Assembly: GCF_021010575.1 (NCBI RefSeq)
Contig: NZ_JAJNAG010000010.1
Coordinates: forward strand, 29,121 to 93,120
Direction of reading: 5' to 3'
DNA length: 64,000 nt
From: Limnobaculum eriocheiris
GTDB taxonomy: Bacteria; Pseudomonadota; Gammaproteobacteria; Enterobacterales; Enterobacteriaceae
Shown here: positions 9,260 through 20,386 of the stretch, one piece after another
Layout: every line of letters starts with the position of its first letter
Numbering within the stretch: the first letter of the stretch is position 1
Made by a program: the position numbers and the translations under genes
Notes under the pieces: generated by a model
Database searches by the model: none
What the model saw: the letters and a program-made list of their open reading frames with translations, nothing else
Told to the model about the DNA's origin: nothing

Positions 9260-10654
9260 ATGACTCAATCAGCACGTAGTGTAGCGGGCCTACCCTGGAT
9301 TGCCGCTACTGCGTTCTTTATGCAAGCTCTGGACGCCACCATATTAAATACGGCAATTCCAGCTATTGCTAAAAGTCTTAATCATTCCCCTTTGGCAATG
9401 CAGTCAGCCATTATCAGTTATACGCTTACGGTTGCCATGTTGATTCCTATTAGCGGTTGGTTGGCCGATCGTTTTGGCACCCGCAAAGTTTTTATGATTT
9501 CTGTCTTATTGTTTGTGCTTGGTTCGCTGTTTTGTGCACTATCACATTCACTCTCAATATTAGTTATTTCCCGAATTATTCAGGGTGTGGGCGGGGCTAT
9601 GATGATGCCCGTTGCCCGCCTTGCGCTGTTAAGAGCCTATCCACGCAGTGAACTGTTACCCGTATTAAATTTTGTTACTATCCCCGGACTCATTGGCCCT
9701 ATTGTTGGCCCATTGCTGGGGGGATGGTTAGTTACATACGCTACCTGGCATTGGATATTTCTGATAAATATCCCTATCGGGTTAATTGGGATGTTCTACG
9801 CCCGTAAATATATGCCTGACTTTACCGTTCCCGGCCGCAAATTCGATATTTTGGGTTTTCTGCTGTTTGGCTTAAGCCTGGTTATGTTACTTAGCGGATT
9901 ATCACTGTTTAGCGAACGTATTGTTTCAACGCAATTAGCCATACTTATCTTTATTTCAGGAATAATTTTACTTTTCCTGTATGTGTGGCATGCACTTAGA
10001 TATCGCCATCCATTGTTTCATTTATCGCTGTTTAAAATTCGAACTTTCTCCGTCGGTATTTTGGGCAGTATCGTTTCGCGTTTAGGAACCGGAAGCGTTC
10101 CTTTCCTGATGCCGCTAATGTTACAAATCGGATTTGGTTATTCAGCGTTGATAGCGGGCTGTATGATGGCACCAACGGCCATTGGTTCGCTGCTGGCTAA
10201 ATCGATAGTCACTAAGGTGCTGAATAAGTTTGGCTATCGTAATACTCTGATTGGCGTGACTCTGCTAATTGGCGCCATGATCTCTCAATTTTCATTACAG
10301 GATCCGGCAGAACCGCTATGGATGCTGATTATCCCACTGTTTTTAATAGGGATGGTGATGTCTATACAGTTCACCGCCATGAATACCATCACGCTGGGCG
10401 ACTTAACTGATAAAACCGCCAGTTCCGGCAATAGCCTGATGGCAGTAACCCAGCAGCTCTCCATTAGCTTTGGTGTCGCCATCAGTGCAACGGTACTTCA
10501 CGCTTACGAAACCTTCTCTAACGGAAACACCATCGACCACTTCCACTACACTTTCATCACCATGGGCGTTATCACCTTCTTATCCTCGCTGGTATTCATC
10601 ATGCTAAAACCTGGCGATGGAGATAATTTGATAACGGGTAGAAGAACTAAATAA
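9260..10654 (+). CDS. hsrA: MFS transporter HsrA (DHA2-type)
   Basis: This 464-residue 14-TM DHA2 drug:proton antiporter family member aligns with E. coli HsrA (YieO, 475 aa). It shares [22 protein letters not shown] at the N terminus, the [12 protein letters not shown] loop, [12 protein letters not shown] and [17 protein letters not shown] just upstream overlaps the yieP stop region, so the pair is translationally close. The physiological substrate is unknown. The E. coli gene was named for an effect on homocysteine and stationary-phase regulation. In E. coli hsrA-yieP separates rbs and kup from rrnC; here it precedes kup and no rbs genes are present. Confidence 0.9.
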   Translation: MTQSARSVAGLPWIAATAFFMQALDATILNTAIPAIAKSLNHSPLAMQSAIISYTLTVAMLIPISGWLADRFGTRKVFMISVLLFVLGSLFCALSHSLSILVISRIIQGVGGAMMMPVARLALLRAYPRSELLPVLNFVTIPGLIGPIVGPLLGGWLVTYATWHWIFLINIPIGLIGMFYARKYMPDFTVPGRKFDILGFLLFGLSLVMLLSGLSLFSERIVSTQLAILIFISGIILLFLYVWHALRYRHPLFHLSLFKIRTFSVGILGSIVSRLGTGSVPFLMPLMLQIGFGYSALIAGCMMAPTAIGSLLAKSIVTKVLNKFGYRNTLIGVTLLIGAMISQFSLQDPAEPLWMLIIPLFLIGMVMSIQFTAMNTITLGDLTDKTASSGNSLMAVTQQLSISFGVAISATVLHAYETFSNGNTIDHFHYTFITMGVITFLSSLVFIMLKPGDGDNLITGRRTK

Positions 10655-10700
10655 GTTATGTGTTAACAAAGTTAATCGTCGGGAGAGACCGCTGTTGGGA

Positions 10701-10886
10701 TCGACTTGGCGTAAGCCAACGACAAACAGGCAAAGCCTGTTTGAACAGCGCTCGCGCTGGCCCGCAGGGTGTTTCATAACCGCCCCTAAGCGGGCTAGGC
10801 CCGACACACTCCGGGCTTAAGTACTGACGGTCTTCCGGCCAAGCACTATGCCAATATACGCAATAGTGCTTTTACGGTCGGAATAT
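10701..10886 (+). repeat. Dispersed intergenic repeat, copy 1 (three-hairpin core plus palindrome)
   Basis: Core 10701-10785 matches 30220-30304 over 85 bases with six mismatches. It contains three consecutive perfect hairpins: TTGGC-GTAA-GCCAA, AAACAGGC-AAA-GCCTGTTT and CAGCGC-TC-GCGCTG. The hairpin-2 loop is AAA here and TTT in the other copy. A second module (10833-10886) is a long palindrome bounded by TTCCGGCC and GGTCGGAA with an inner AGCACTAT/ATAGTGCT stem, ending GGTCGGAATA. It fills the space between the convergent hsrA and kup genes. It has no recognisable coding content and resembles no IS element I know. Confidence 0.85.
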
Positions 10887-10916
10887 TCATAGCATCTAAC
10901 TTAAAACAATAAAAAA

Positions 10917-12785
10917 CTATATATCTATCTGCGTCCCCAACTCAATCACCCTGTTCGGCGGTATCTTAAACTGATCCGGTGCCCGCAAAGCATTACGATT
11001 AAGCGCCAGGAACAGCTGCCCTCTGATTTTTAAATACCACGGACGTTTACCTAACTTCACGGATTCATGGGAAAGGAAAAATGAAGTTTCCTCCATGCTA
11101 AATGACAAGCCTTCCAACCCACACAGATAAAAGATGTTTTCAACATTTGGCGTTTCTTTATAACCATAACTGGATACTACACGCCAGAACGATGGTGAAA
11201 GCTGCTCAATCGTCACCCGCTGAACGTTATGTACATAAGGGGTATCAACAGTTTTTATCGTCATCAGAATGACTCTCTCATGCAGCACTTTGTTATGGGT
11301 TAAATTATGCAGCAAAGAGAATGGGATCACGTTGGTTGTGCGTATCATAAAGACCGCAGTCCCCTTCACCCGCGTAGGAGGGTTCTTTTCCAGTGAAGCA
11401 ATCAACGCTTCCAGAGAATTACCATGCTCATGTATACGACGTAACAACCGGAACCGCTCGCTTTTCCAGGAGGTCATCACAATAAACATACATAACCCTA
11501 GCAGTAACGGTAACCAACCCTCTGAGAACACCTTAACGGCGTTAGCTGAAAACAGCGGCACATCAACACACAGCAAAACCGCCAGAATAGTGGCAGTAGC
11601 AATACGCGGCCAGTGCCAGTTTTGATTCGCCACCGTACAGGAGAGAATTGAAGTTATTACCATGGTTCCCGTTACGGCAATACCGTAAGCAGCCGCAAGG
11701 TTACTGGAGTGTTTGAAAGTAACAATCACCAGTACTACAGCGATATACAACAGCCAGTTAATCACCGGAATATAGATTTGCCCTGCCTCCATATCAGAGG
11801 TGTGCAAAATCTTCATCGGTGGTAAATAGCCTAAATGCACCGCCTGCCGCGTCAGCGAGAAAACACCGGAAATAACAGCCTGAGAAGCGATAACCGTCGC
11901 CAGTGCAGCCAAAATCAGCAGAGGAATAAGCGCCCAATCCGGAGCCAGTAAGAAGAACGGGTTCTTTATTGCTTCAGGATTTCTTAACAATAATGCGCCC
12001 TGACCAAAGTAGTTTAGAACCAGACAAGGCAACACTATGGTGAACCAGGCATAACGAATAGGCATTTTACCAAAGTGGCCCATATCCGCATACAACGCTT
12101 CTACGCCGGTAATCGCCAGAACCACGGCGCCAAGAGCAAAAAACGATAACGCTTTATATTCCAGAAAAAAACCAATCGCCCAGGAAGGATTCAGTGCATA
12201 CAGCACTTCCGGGCTGGCTATAACGCTACGTACGCCCAATAAACCAATAACTAAAAACCAAAGTAGCATAACGGGAGCAAATACTTTACTGATACCGCTG
12301 GTTCCATGCTTTTGAATACAAAAAAGAATGGTTAAAACCACCACCGCACAGGGGACAATATAGGCTTCAAGAGAAGGCGCCAGAATCTCTAACCCTTCCA
12401 ACGCTGACATCACGGAAACTGCCGGGGTAATCACCACTTCGCCATAAAAGAAGCTGCCACCAATTAGCCCAATAATCACCACAAATGCAGTTTTCTTATC
12501 GCTGGCATACCTACCCGCCAGAGACATTAACGTCAAAATCCCGCCTTCCCCTGCATTATCCGCTCGCATAACGAAGCTTAAATACTTAAGGGATACCACC
12601 AAAATAAGCATCCAGAAGATTAAAGACAGGAAACCAAAAATGACATCCGGTTCAACGCTAAATCCATAATAGCCTGAGAAACATTCCCTTAAGGTATAAA
12701 GAGGACTGGTACCTATATCACCATAAACCACACCAATGGTGGCTAACATGGCTGCTGGCAACGAGCGTTTATTATCTGTACTCAT
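10917..12785 (-). CDS. kup: Low-affinity potassium transporter Kup
   Basis: The 622 residues are exactly the length of E. coli Kup. The N-terminal region has [18 protein letters not shown], the KUP-family signature, followed by about twelve hydrophobic segments to residue 440 and a soluble C-terminal domain. Kup is a proton-coupled K+ (and Cs+) importer of the inner membrane, most active at low pH. It is divergent from ravA-viaA, as in E. coli. Unlike E. coli, no rbs operon follows; the gene instead faces hsrA across a repeat element. Confidence 0.96.
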   Translation of the reverse strand: MSTDNKRSLPAAMLATIGVVYGDIGTSPLYTLRECFSGYYGFSVEPDVIFGFLSLIFWMLILVVSLKYLSFVMRADNAGEGGILTLMSLAGRYASDKKTAFVVIIGLIGGSFFYGEVVITPAVSVMSALEGLEILAPSLEAYIVPCAVVVLTILFCIQKHGTSGISKVFAPVMLLWFLVIGLLGVRSVIASPEVLYALNPSWAIGFFLEYKALSFFALGAVVLAITGVEALYADMGHFGKMPIRYAWFTIVLPCLVLNYFGQGALLLRNPEAIKNPFFLLAPDWALIPLLILAALATVIASQAVISGVFSLTRQAVHLGYLPPMKILHTSDMEAGQIYIPVINWLLYIAVVLVIVTFKHSSNLAAAYGIAVTGTMVITSILSCTVANQNWHWPRIATATILAVLLCVDVPLFSANAVKVFSEGWLPLLLGLCMFIVMTSWKSERFRLLRRIHEHGNSLEALIASLEKNPPTRVKGTAVFMIRTTNVIPFSLLHNLTHNKVLHERVILMTIKTVDTPYVHNVQRVTIEQLSPSFWRVVSSYGYKETPNVENIFYLCGLEGLSFSMEETSFFLSHESVKLGKRPWYLKIRGQLFLALNRNALRAPDQFKIPPNRVIELGTQIDI

Positions 12786-12995
12786 AAGTGCTTCTTATAT
12801 CCGCGTTTGCATACGGTGGTTGGAGAACCAAAGGCATAGTGAAAATATCTGCTTTATATAAAACAGATACAATAATATATTCAATAGTAACGTTTAACTT
12901 TCCCTGATAGCTCTATTTTAGTTGGAAAGTAAAAGTATTACTAATCATAGATCTGCTATAATTTTCTTATTATTTATTATTCAGTCATCCTCATC

Positions 12996-14513
12996 ATGCT
13001 TAAATCTAAATACCTGTCAGAACGAATAACCCGTTTAAGCAGCATTCTTGAAACCGATCTCTATGAACGCCAGCACGTCATCAGACTTTGTTTATTAGCC
13101 GCACTCTGTGGAGAAAGCGTTTTTCTGCTGGGGCCACCGGGCATAGCTAAAAGCATGATCGCTCGCCGGTTAAAATACTCATTTAAACAGGCTAATGCTT
13201 TCGAATATCTAATGACCCGCTTTTCAACACCGGAAGAAGTTTTTGGGCCATTATCTATTCAGGCATTAAAAGAAGATGGTCGATATATTCGATTAACTAA
13301 AAACTATCTACCTGAAGCTGAAATAGTTTTTTTAGATGAAATATGGAAAGCAGGGCCCGCTATTCTTAATACCCTGCTGACGGCAATAAATGAAAGACAT
13401 TTTCGCAATGGTGACGCTGAAGTAGCTATGCCATTACGATTATTAGTTACCGCTTCTAACGAACTTCCCGAAGAAGATAACAGCCTTGAAGCGCTATATG
13501 ACCGGATGTTAATCCGTTTATCTCTGAATAACATTCAGGATAAAGCTAACTTTTTATCAATGATTAATCATCAAAGCAGTGAAAAGCTTAATTCTGCTAT
13601 TGAATCATTAAGTATCAGTGATGAAGAATATGTTGAATGGCAACAACAAATTAATCAGGTAAAACTGCCGGATGATGTATTTGAGCTAATTTATTCACTG
13701 CGCCAAAATCTTAACGCTTTGAATAATGGTCCTTATATTTCTGACAGACGTTGGAAAAAAGCCATTCGACTATTACAAGCCAGCGCATTTTTTAGCGACA
13801 GAGAATCCATAAGCCCTGTCGATCTTATCTTATTAAAAGATTGTCTGTGGCACGATATTAATTCTTTATCACTGGTAGAACATCAAATTGAATTATTAAT
13901 AAGTGAAAAAGCATTTCAACAGCAAAGTATTACATTACAAATTCAACAAGTTAATTCTGACTGGCTAAAATACAAACAACAACAATCTAACCAGTTATCT
14001 TTGAAATTAGAGCGTAAAACTAATCTGTTTAACCGTAAACAAACCTATGCTTTACCTGCAAATATTACCGAAGCCAGAATAACACTATTATTGCAAACAC
14101 CACTAAAACTTCACGGTATTGAAGTAACGCATATTGTTATTGAAAAACAGCAAATTGAATTATGGTTAACTAAAGGCGAGTCGCCAAAAGGTAAACTTAA
14201 TGGGATTGGTTTTTCACAATCTTTAGATATGGCCGTTGATGATAATTCGCAACTCATTATCCGGGATTTAAGCCTGTCTCCTTCTGTCTTATCTCTGTCA
14301 GATAAGAATTTTCATCTACAACCAACAGAAGAGTTGGTCCAACGTCTGGAAAATGCGCAATCCAGGCTCAATCAACAACGCAAATATTTTACTGATGCTC
14401 AACCCTGCCTGTTTATTAATAAACAGTGGCTGGAGAAAATCGAAGCCAGTTTGTTTGCGGTACATGAAGAAATCAGCAAGCAAAAGCAGCGTTTTGCCGG
14501 GGCTGAACAGTAA
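12996..14513 (+). CDS. ravA: MoxR-family AAA+ ATPase RavA
   Basis: This 505-residue protein has a MoxR-type AAA+ module. Walker A is GPPGIAKS (about residues 46-53), Walker B is [12 protein letters not shown] (about 109), and sensor 1 lies in [15 protein letters not shown] triple-helical/LARA-type C-terminal region follows (about 300-505). E. coli RavA (498 aa) forms hexamers that bind inducible lysine decarboxylase LdcI, and it works with ViaA in respiratory-complex and sulphur-metabolism phenotypes. viaA follows after two bases, so they form an operon. Its C-terminal half is AT-rich and diverges more than the ATPase core. Confidence 0.93.
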   Translation: MLKSKYLSERITRLSSILETDLYERQHVIRLCLLAALCGESVFLLGPPGIAKSMIARRLKYSFKQANAFEYLMTRFSTPEEVFGPLSIQALKEDGRYIRLTKNYLPEAEIVFLDEIWKAGPAILNTLLTAINERHFRNGDAEVAMPLRLLVTASNELPEEDNSLEALYDRMLIRLSLNNIQDKANFLSMINHQSSEKLNSAIESLSISDEEYVEWQQQINQVKLPDDVFELIYSLRQNLNALNNGPYISDRRWKKAIRLLQASAFFSDRESISPVDLILLKDCLWHDINSLSLVEHQIELLISEKAFQQQSITLQIQQVNSDWLKYKQQQSNQLSLKLERKTNLFNRKQTYALPANITEARITLLLQTPLKLHGIEVTHIVIEKQQIELWLTKGESPKGKLNGIGFSQSLDMAVDDNSQLIIRDLSLSPSVLSLSDKNFHLQPTEELVQRLENAQSRLNQQRKYFTDAQPCLFINKQWLEKIEASLFAVHEEISKQKQRFAGAEQ

Positions 14514-14515
14514 TT

Positions 14516-15967
14516 ATGAGCCTGCAAACTATCGAATTATTACTTTCCATCAGTGAAGGTGAAATAATCGAAGAATTACTTATAGGTTTGCTGACAGCAC
14601 CCCAGTTGGTTATCTTTTTTGAAAAATATCCAAAAATCAGAAACGCTTTTAATAAAGAGATCGCTGGCTGGAAGATAAAACTTCAGGATAAGTTACAACA
14701 ATCTGAAGTACCTGCGGCGATTTCTGCAGAGTTCACTCTCTATAAACAGAGCATTTCTTCAGATAATTCGCTGTTTTTTGAACAGTTAGACAATGTTGTT
14801 AAGCAACTTGAAGAGCTTCACTCCCCTTTCTTTGAACGGGCTAAAAAACTCTCCATTACCGCAGAATATCGCAATGAAAGCTTTCGCAGCCTCTTTTTGC
14901 ATCAGTGGAGAAAAAGCCTTTCAGCTCAGGTTACCACATTACATAAATCACTGATTGAAGGGGACTGGGAGCAGTTAATATCTCAGCTTCAGGATCGACT
15001 GGCTATTAACAGTGCACTGGAACCCTTTTTGGTAGAAAACGATCGAAGTTCTGGCCACCTGTGGGATATGAGTCGTGGTGAAAAATACCGTTCCGACTGC
15101 AATACATTAATTGAATACGGTAAATTTCTGACACAGCAACCTGAATTACAAAAACTGGCTGAACAGCTGGGGAGAAGCTATCAGCCAACTTCTGTCGATC
15201 GCAAAGACACTCAATATGAAAAGTATCGGGTCATGGTCAGAGAGCCAGCGACCTTACCTGAAAGCGTTAATGGTATCTTCCAGAGTAACGACATCGTCAG
15301 AATGTTACCCACAGAGATGGTGCTGCTGAATATTGATGAACTGGAATTAGAATTTTACCGGCGCTTTTTAGAACAGCAGCTTCTGACCTATCAGCTAAAA
15401 GGCGATGTCTGGCGTGAGCAGGTGAAAGTTAGAGCAATTTCAAAAACCGTAAATGAGCAGCTCCCCAGAGGGCCGTTTATCGTTTGTGTCGATACCTCAG
15501 GATCCATGAGCGGTTTTAATGAACACTGCGCCAAAGCGTTTTGTTTAGCCTTATTACGTATAGCTATGGCTGACAATCGGCGCTGTTATATCTTACTTTT
15601 ATCCACCGAAGTAGTGCATTACGAACTGACATCATCAACGGGTATCAGTGAAGCTATTCGCTTTCTTAGTCAGAGCTTCAGAGGGGGTACCGATCTGGCA
15701 GCTTGTCTGTCAGAAACGGTAGAAAAACTGAATCAACAGGACTGGATCGATGCCGATGTGGTGATCGTTTCCGACTTTATTGCCCAGCGTTTACCAGAAA
15801 ATTTAATCAGTCAGATAAAGAATAAACAAAAAAAACATAACCACCGTTTTCACGCGGTGGCTATGTCTAAACATGGTAAACCAAACATTATGAAAATCTT
15901 CGATCATGTCTGGCGGTTTGATACCGGGCTTGGCCAGCGGTTACATCGCCGCTGGCATGCTGGCTAA
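14516..15967 (+). CDS. viaA: VWA-domain protein ViaA
   Basis: This 483-residue protein (same as E. coli ViaA, 483 aa) has a helical N-terminal half and a C-terminal von Willebrand A domain. The MIDAS motif DTSGSMSG lies near residue 327 and the metal-coordinating GGTD near residue 393. ViaA stimulates RavA ATPase and modulates respiration and aminoglycoside sensitivity. It starts two bases after ravA and its stop codon abuts that of convergent asnA (15967/15968), leaving no intergenic space for a separate terminator. Confidence 0.93.
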   Translation: MSLQTIELLLSISEGEIIEELLIGLLTAPQLVIFFEKYPKIRNAFNKEIAGWKIKLQDKLQQSEVPAAISAEFTLYKQSISSDNSLFFEQLDNVVKQLEELHSPFFERAKKLSITAEYRNESFRSLFLHQWRKSLSAQVTTLHKSLIEGDWEQLISQLQDRLAINSALEPFLVENDRSSGHLWDMSRGEKYRSDCNTLIEYGKFLTQQPELQKLAEQLGRSYQPTSVDRKDTQYEKYRVMVREPATLPESVNGIFQSNDIVRMLPTEMVLLNIDELELEFYRRFLEQQLLTYQLKGDVWREQVKVRAISKTVNEQLPRGPFIVCVDTSGSMSGFNEHCAKAFCLALLRIAMADNRRCYILLLSTEVVHYELTSSTGISEAIRFLSQSFRGGTDLAACLSETVEKLNQQDWIDADVVIVSDFIAQRLPENLISQIKNKQKKHNHRFHAVAMSKHGKPNIMKIFDHVWRFDTGLGQRLHRRWHAG

Positions 15968-16957
15968 TTACAGCATGCAATCTACGCTTTCACGCAGTTC
16001 CTGGCTCCATACGCCACACTGCACCTGACCAATGTGTTTTTGTTGCAGTAATAACATCACTAAACGAGACTGACCGATACCACCACCAATGGTTTGTGGC
16101 ATTTCACCACGCAGTAACGCCTGATGCCATTCCAGCGATAAGCGATCTTCATTATTGGTTAAAGCTAATTGACGCTTCAGCGTTTCCGTATCAACACGGA
16201 TACCCATAGACGATAATTCAAATGCGTCTTCCAGTATTGGGTTCCATACCAGAATATCACCATTCAGGCCTTCACCATCGGCACCCGGCGTTGTCCAGTC
16301 ATCGTAATCCGGCGCACGTATATCGTGTGATTCACCATGAGATAACTTACCGCCAATACCAATCAGGAAAACCGCGCCCAAATCTTTAGCAATAGCGCGT
16401 TCACGGCCTTTAGCATCCAGATCGGGATAGCGTTTTAACAAGGATTCACTGTGAACAAACTGAATCTCTGCCGGCAGGAAAGGTTTAAAACCAAACTCCT
16501 GAGCCACTGCTGCTTCTGTCGCTTTCATTGCTGCATAAATATCGCGAACGGTTTGTTTCAGATAATCAGAATTACGCTCAGAGTCAGACATTACGCGCTC
16601 CCAGTCCCATTGATCCACATATACCGAGTGAATAGGACTCAGACGATCTTCATCAGGACGCAGGGCTTTCATATTGGTGTAAATACCTTCACCCGGAACA
16701 AAACCAAAACGGCCCAGCGTTTGGCGCTTCCATTTGGCTAATGAGTGAACCACTTCAAAGATGGCACCAGGAAGGGCTTTAACTTTTACCTGAACCGCTT
16801 TTTCGCAGCCGGACAGGTTGTCCTGAGTACCATCACCAATACGGCTTAAAATAGGTGCCTGAATCTCAACCAAACCAAGCTTTTGTTCCAGCTGGCGAGA
16901 AAAGAAAGATTTAACAAACGTAATTTGCTGCTGTTTTTGAATAAAGGGCTGTTTCAT
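15968..16957 (-). CDS. asnA: Aspartate-ammonia ligase AsnA
   Basis: This 329-residue protein corresponds to E. coli AsnA (330 aa), which makes asparagine from aspartate, ammonia and ATP (AMP-forming). Its fold resembles class II aminoacyl-tRNA synthetases. Recognisable segments are [36 protein letters not shown] and the C-terminal [10 protein letters not shown] chose the internal ATG at 16957 ([11 protein letters not shown]) because it matches the family N terminus; the longer frame from 17023 adds 22 non-conserved residues. It is divergent from asnC, whose product controls it in E. coli. Confidence 0.95.
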   Translation of the reverse strand: MKQPFIQKQQQITFVKSFFSRQLEQKLGLVEIQAPILSRIGDGTQDNLSGCEKAVQVKVKALPGAIFEVVHSLAKWKRQTLGRFGFVPGEGIYTNMKALRPDEDRLSPIHSVYVDQWDWERVMSDSERNSDYLKQTVRDIYAAMKATEAAVAQEFGFKPFLPAEIQFVHSESLLKRYPDLDAKGRERAIAKDLGAVFLIGIGGKLSHGESHDIRAPDYDDWTTPGADGEGLNGDILVWNPILEDAFELSSMGIRVDTETLKRQLALTNNEDRLSLEWHQALLRGEMPQTIGGGIGQSRLVMLLLQQKHIGQVQCGVWSQELRESVDCML

Positions 16958-17111
16958 TGTGATTATCTCAATACTGTGATGTCGTTGATGAGCATTAAGC
17001 AACAGAATCACACCTAAATTCAATATTCATTAATAAATATAGCTATATCAGTTTCAATTATTCATTTTTAAAGCTAATTTAATAAAAATCCATCAAAAAA
17101 GAGAGCTAAAA

Positions 17112-17573
17112 ATGACCGATAATTACCAGATCGATAATTTAGACCGCAGCATACTGAACGAATTAATGAAAAATGCCCGGGTTCCTTATGCTGAACTGGC
17201 AAAAATCTTCAATGTCAGCCCGGGAACTATCCACGTAAGGGTAGAAAAGATGAAGCAGTCAGGGATCATTTTAGGTACTCAGGTTGAAATCAGTCCAAAG
17301 CAGCTGGGCTACGACGTTTGCTGCTTTATTGGTATTATTTTAAAAAGTGCTAAAGATTACCCATCAGCCCTGGCCAAACTTGAAAACCTGGAAGAAGTGG
17401 TCGAAGCCTATTACACCACCGGCCACTACAGCATCTTTATTAAAGTCATGACTAAATCTATTGATGGGTTACAACAGGTACTTATCAACAAGATCCAAAC
17501 CATTGATGAAATCCAATCTACAGAGACACTGATCTCCCTTCAAAACCCTATTATGAGGACCATCAGGCCATAA
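17112..17573 (+). CDS. asnC: Lrp/AsnC-family regulator AsnC
   Basis: This 153-residue protein (E. coli AsnC 152) has an N-terminal helix-turn-helix (about residues 8-55, with PYAELAKIFNVSPGTIHVRVEKM split by its turn) and a C-terminal RAM effector domain (about 70-150). AsnC activates asnA when asparagine is scarce and in E. coli also acts on its own gene and on mioC transcription into oriC. It is divergent from asnA across about 154 bp of AT-rich DNA. GAGAGC lies upstream of the ATG. Confidence 0.95.
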   Translation: MTDNYQIDNLDRSILNELMKNARVPYAELAKIFNVSPGTIHVRVEKMKQSGIILGTQVEISPKQLGYDVCCFIGIILKSAKDYPSALAKLENLEEVVEAYYTTGHYSIFIKVMTKSIDGLQQVLINKIQTIDEIQSTETLISLQNPIMRTIRP

Positions 17574-17665
17574 ACATCATTTTATTATACCCACATTATC
17601 CACAGGTAGATCCCAGCTGTTTCACAGCGTACAATACGCACAAAACTGAATAATTAAGGATGGGT

Positions 17666-18115
17666 ATGCCTGATATAACGCTGATTAGCGGCAGTACTTT
17701 AGGTAGTGCTGAATATGTTGCTGAACACCTGGAAGAGAAACTCGCTGAAGCGGGTTTTACTACAGAAGTTTTGCATGGTGCTGAACTGGATGAATTAACT
17801 CCTGAAGGTATCTGGTTGATAGTGACATCAACCCATGGAGCAGGCGAATTACCTGATAACCTACAACCTCTATTTGAACAAATAGAACAGCAGAAGCCAG
17901 ATCTTACTCAAGTCAGATTTGGTGCTATTGGTTTAGGCAGTAAAGAATATGACACTTTCTGCTGTGGTATTAAAACGGCAGATCGTATTTTGCAGGATCG
18001 TGGCGCAAAACGCATAGGCGATCGACTGGAAATTGACGTCACTGAACATGAGATTCCTGAGGATCCCGCAGGAATTTGGATCGAAAGCTGGATTAATTTA
18101 ATCAAAAACGATTAA
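17666..18115 (+). CDS. mioC: Flavodoxin-like protein MioC
   Basis: This 149-residue flavodoxin-fold protein matches E. coli MioC (147 aa). An FMN phosphate-binding loop, SGSTLGSAEY, lies near residues 8-17, STHGAGELPDN in the middle and FGAIGLGSKEYDTFC near 90. MioC binds FMN and has been linked to biotin synthase activity. Transcription from mioC runs into oriC. I chose ATG 17666 (MPDITLISG) over 17660 because AAGGA is five bases upstream and the family starts there. GATC sites are frequent in the gene. Confidence 0.92.
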   Translation: MPDITLISGSTLGSAEYVAEHLEEKLAEAGFTTEVLHGAELDELTPEGIWLIVTSTHGAGELPDNLQPLFEQIEQQKPDLTQVRFGAIGLGSKEYDTFCCGIKTADRILQDRGAKRIGDRLEIDVTEHEIPEDPAGIWIESWINLIKND

Positions 18116-18487
18116 TTAATGCGCAGTCAGTTGTGCATAAGTATAGTTAAAAGCAGCTATTAACCTGTAGTTATCCAAATAATAACTTAACTACTCGGTA
18201 GTGTATGTGGATAACTACCACTATTATGCTCAGCTTATACGGTTCAGGATCACCGATCGTCCACAGTAAAAGGATCTATTTAATAAATTGATCCCAAAGA
18301 TGAAATATTGCTTATCCACAGCAGTGAAGGATCCTAATAGTAGATCCAATAAGAAGATCTCTAAATAAAAAGATCTTTCTTTAATTAGCCAAGATCCAAA
18401 CCAGTTGGACTAAGCTTTAAACTCAAGTAGAATCGCTGACTCAAGATCATTTTATTCGATCGTCCGAACATCCCGAGGTGTAATACC
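18116..18487. other. oriC: Chromosomal replication origin oriC
   Basis: The 372-bp gap between mioC and mnmG has the E. coli-type origin plan in reverse orientation. DnaA boxes include a perfect TTATCCACA at 18312-18320 (R1-like, next to the unwinding element), TGTGGATAA at 18206-18214 (inverted, perfect), TGTGCATAA at 18132-18140 (R4-like position beside mioC) and TTATCCAAA at 18171-18179. TCGTCCACA at 18257-18265 is a weaker two-mismatch box. About ten GATC sites occur between 18255 and 18460, the substrate for Dam and SeqA. Sequence, position and flanking genes all agree. Confidence 0.97.
18334..18375. other. oriC DNA-unwinding element: three AT-rich 13-mers
   Basis: CTAATAGTAGATC (18334-18346), CAATAAGAAGATC (18347-18359) and AAATAAAAAGATC (18363-18375) all end in GATC and correspond to the R, M and L 13-mers of the E. 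coli unwinding region. They lie between the R1-like DnaA box and mnmG. This is where DnaA-ATP opens the duplex and DnaB is loaded. Confidence 0.92.
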
Positions 18488-20377
18488 ATGTTTTATCCAG
18501 ATTCCTTTGACGTCATCGTTGTTGGTGGTGGTCATGCCGGAACTGAAGCCGCTATGGCTGCTGCCCGTATGGGGCAACAAACACTTTTATTAACCCATAA
18601 CATCGATACGCTGGGTCAGATGTCCTGTAATCCAGCCATTGGTGGTATTGGTAAAGGTCATCTGGTTAAAGAAGTGGATGCTTTAGGCGGATTAATGGCT
18701 CATGCTATTGATAAAGCAGGAATTCAGTTCAGAATATTAAATGCCAGTAAAGGCCCGGCGGTAAGAGCAACCAGAGCTCAGGCAGATCGTGCTTTGTACA
18801 AACAGGCAGTAAGATCCGCACTGGAAAACCAACCCAATTTGATGATCTTCCAACAGCCTGCAGAAGATCTCATCGTTGAAAACGATAAAGTCACCAGTGT
18901 AGTGACCAAAATGGGCTTAAAGTTCAGAGCCAAAGCCGTTGTGCTGACAGTAGGAACTTTCCTGGATGGCAAAATTCATATTGGACTTGAGAATTACAGC
19001 GGTGGCAGAGCAGGGGATCCGCCTTCTATTGGCTTATCTCAACGGCTGCGCGAACTTCCTTTGCGGGTAAGTCGTTTAAAAACCGGTACACCTCCAAGAA
19101 TTGATGCCAGAACGATCAATTTTGATATTCTTCAACAGCAACACGGCGATACCCCACTACCGGTATTCTCATTTATGGGAAATGCCAGTGAGCATCCAAC
19201 GCAGATCCCGTGTTACATCACCTACACCAATGAACAAACACATGATGTGATCCGCAATAATTTGGATCGTAGTCCGATGTATACCGGGATCATCGAAGGG
19301 ATCGGACCGCGCTACTGCCCATCGATTGAAGATAAGGTGATGCGTTTTGCCGACCGTAATGCCCATCAGATCTTTCTGGAACCAGAAGGTTTAACCAGCA
19401 ATGAAGTCTATCCTAACGGGATCTCAACCAGCTTGCCTTTTGATGTGCAGATGAAGATCGTTAGATCCATGGTAGGCATGGAAAACGCAAGGATCGTTCG
19501 TCCTGGTTATGCCATTGAATATGATTTCTTCGATCCACGGGATCTTAAACCAACGCTGGAAAGTAAATTTATTCAGGGTCTGTTCTTTGCTGGTCAGATT
19601 AACGGCACAACCGGTTATGAAGAAGCCGCTGCTCAAGGGCTACTTGCCGGCCTTAATGCGGGTCGTTTCTCGGCGGAGAAGGAAGGATGGTCACCACGTC
19701 GCGATCAGGCTTACATTGGCGTTCTGGTTGACGATTTATGCACTCTCGGTACCAAAGAGCCTTACCGCATGTTTACCTCAAGGGCGGAATATCGCCTGAT
19801 GTTGCGTGAAGACAATGCGGATTTACGTTTAACTGAAATCGGACGGGAAATGGGTCTGGTTGACGACCAACGCTGGGAGCACTTCGTTACCAAGCAAGAG
19901 AGCATTGAACAGGAACGCCAGCGTTTAAGAAGCATTCTGGTCCATCCAAACATGGATCGGGTTGAAGAAATTAACACCTTACTGAAATCGCCATTGTCCA
20001 AAGAAGCTACCGGTGAAGAATTGCTAAAACGCCCTGAAGTTGATTATGCAACTTTATCTACCCTGTCGCTGTTTGCGCCGGGATTATCTGACGAGCAGGC
20101 CGCTGAACAGGTAGAAATTCAGGTTAAATACGAAGGCTATATTGCCCGTCAGCAGGGTGAAATAGAAAAACACCTGCGTAATGAAAATGCGATCCTACCG
20201 CCAGATCTGGACTATCGCCAGGTTCCCGGGTTGTCTAACGAAGTGAGCATCAAGCTTAACGAACATAAACCGAGTTCTATTGGTCAGGCATCACGTATTT
20301 CTGGTATTACACCGGCTGCTATCTCCATTTTACTGATTTGGCTGAAAAAACAGGGCATGCTGCGTCGTAGCGCTTAA
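18488..20377 (+). CDS. mnmG: tRNA U34 carboxymethylaminomethyl synthase, FAD subunit MnmG (GidA)
   Basis: The 629 residues are identical in length to E. coli MnmG. The FAD-binding dinucleotide motif [12 protein letters not shown] is at residues 11-22. The conserved [18 protein letters not shown] is split by its cysteine near 48, and the GidA signature [12 protein letters not shown] lies near 275. With MnmE it installs cmnm5 at wobble U34 of several tRNAs using FAD, NADH and methylene-THF. GAGGTG precedes the ATG. It directly abuts oriC, and rsmG follows after nine bases. GATC density in the middle third of the gene is very high. Confidence 0.97.
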   Translation: MFYPDSFDVIVVGGGHAGTEAAMAAARMGQQTLLLTHNIDTLGQMSCNPAIGGIGKGHLVKEVDALGGLMAHAIDKAGIQFRILNASKGPAVRATRAQADRALYKQAVRSALENQPNLMIFQQPAEDLIVENDKVTSVVTKMGLKFRAKAVVLTVGTFLDGKIHIGLENYSGGRAGDPPSIGLSQRLRELPLRVSRLKTGTPPRIDARTINFDILQQQHGDTPLPVFSFMGNASEHPTQIPCYITYTNEQTHDVIRNNLDRSPMYTGIIEGIGPRYCPSIEDKVMRFADRNAHQIFLEPEGLTSNEVYPNGISTSLPFDVQMKIVRSMVGMENARIVRPGYAIEYDFFDPRDLKPTLESKFIQGLFFAGQINGTTGYEEAAAQGLLAGLNAGRFSAEKEGWSPRRDQAYIGVLVDDLCTLGTKEPYRMFTSRAEYRLMLREDNADLRLTEIGREMGLVDDQRWEHFVTKQESIEQERQRLRSILVHPNMDRVEEINTLLKSPLSKEATGEELLKRPEVDYATLSTLSLFAPGLSDEQAAEQVEIQVKYEGYIARQQGEIEKHLRNENAILPPDLDYRQVPGLSNEVSIKLNEHKPSSIGQASRISGITPAAISILLIWLKKQGMLRRSA

Positions 20378-20386
20378 GGATAAGTT

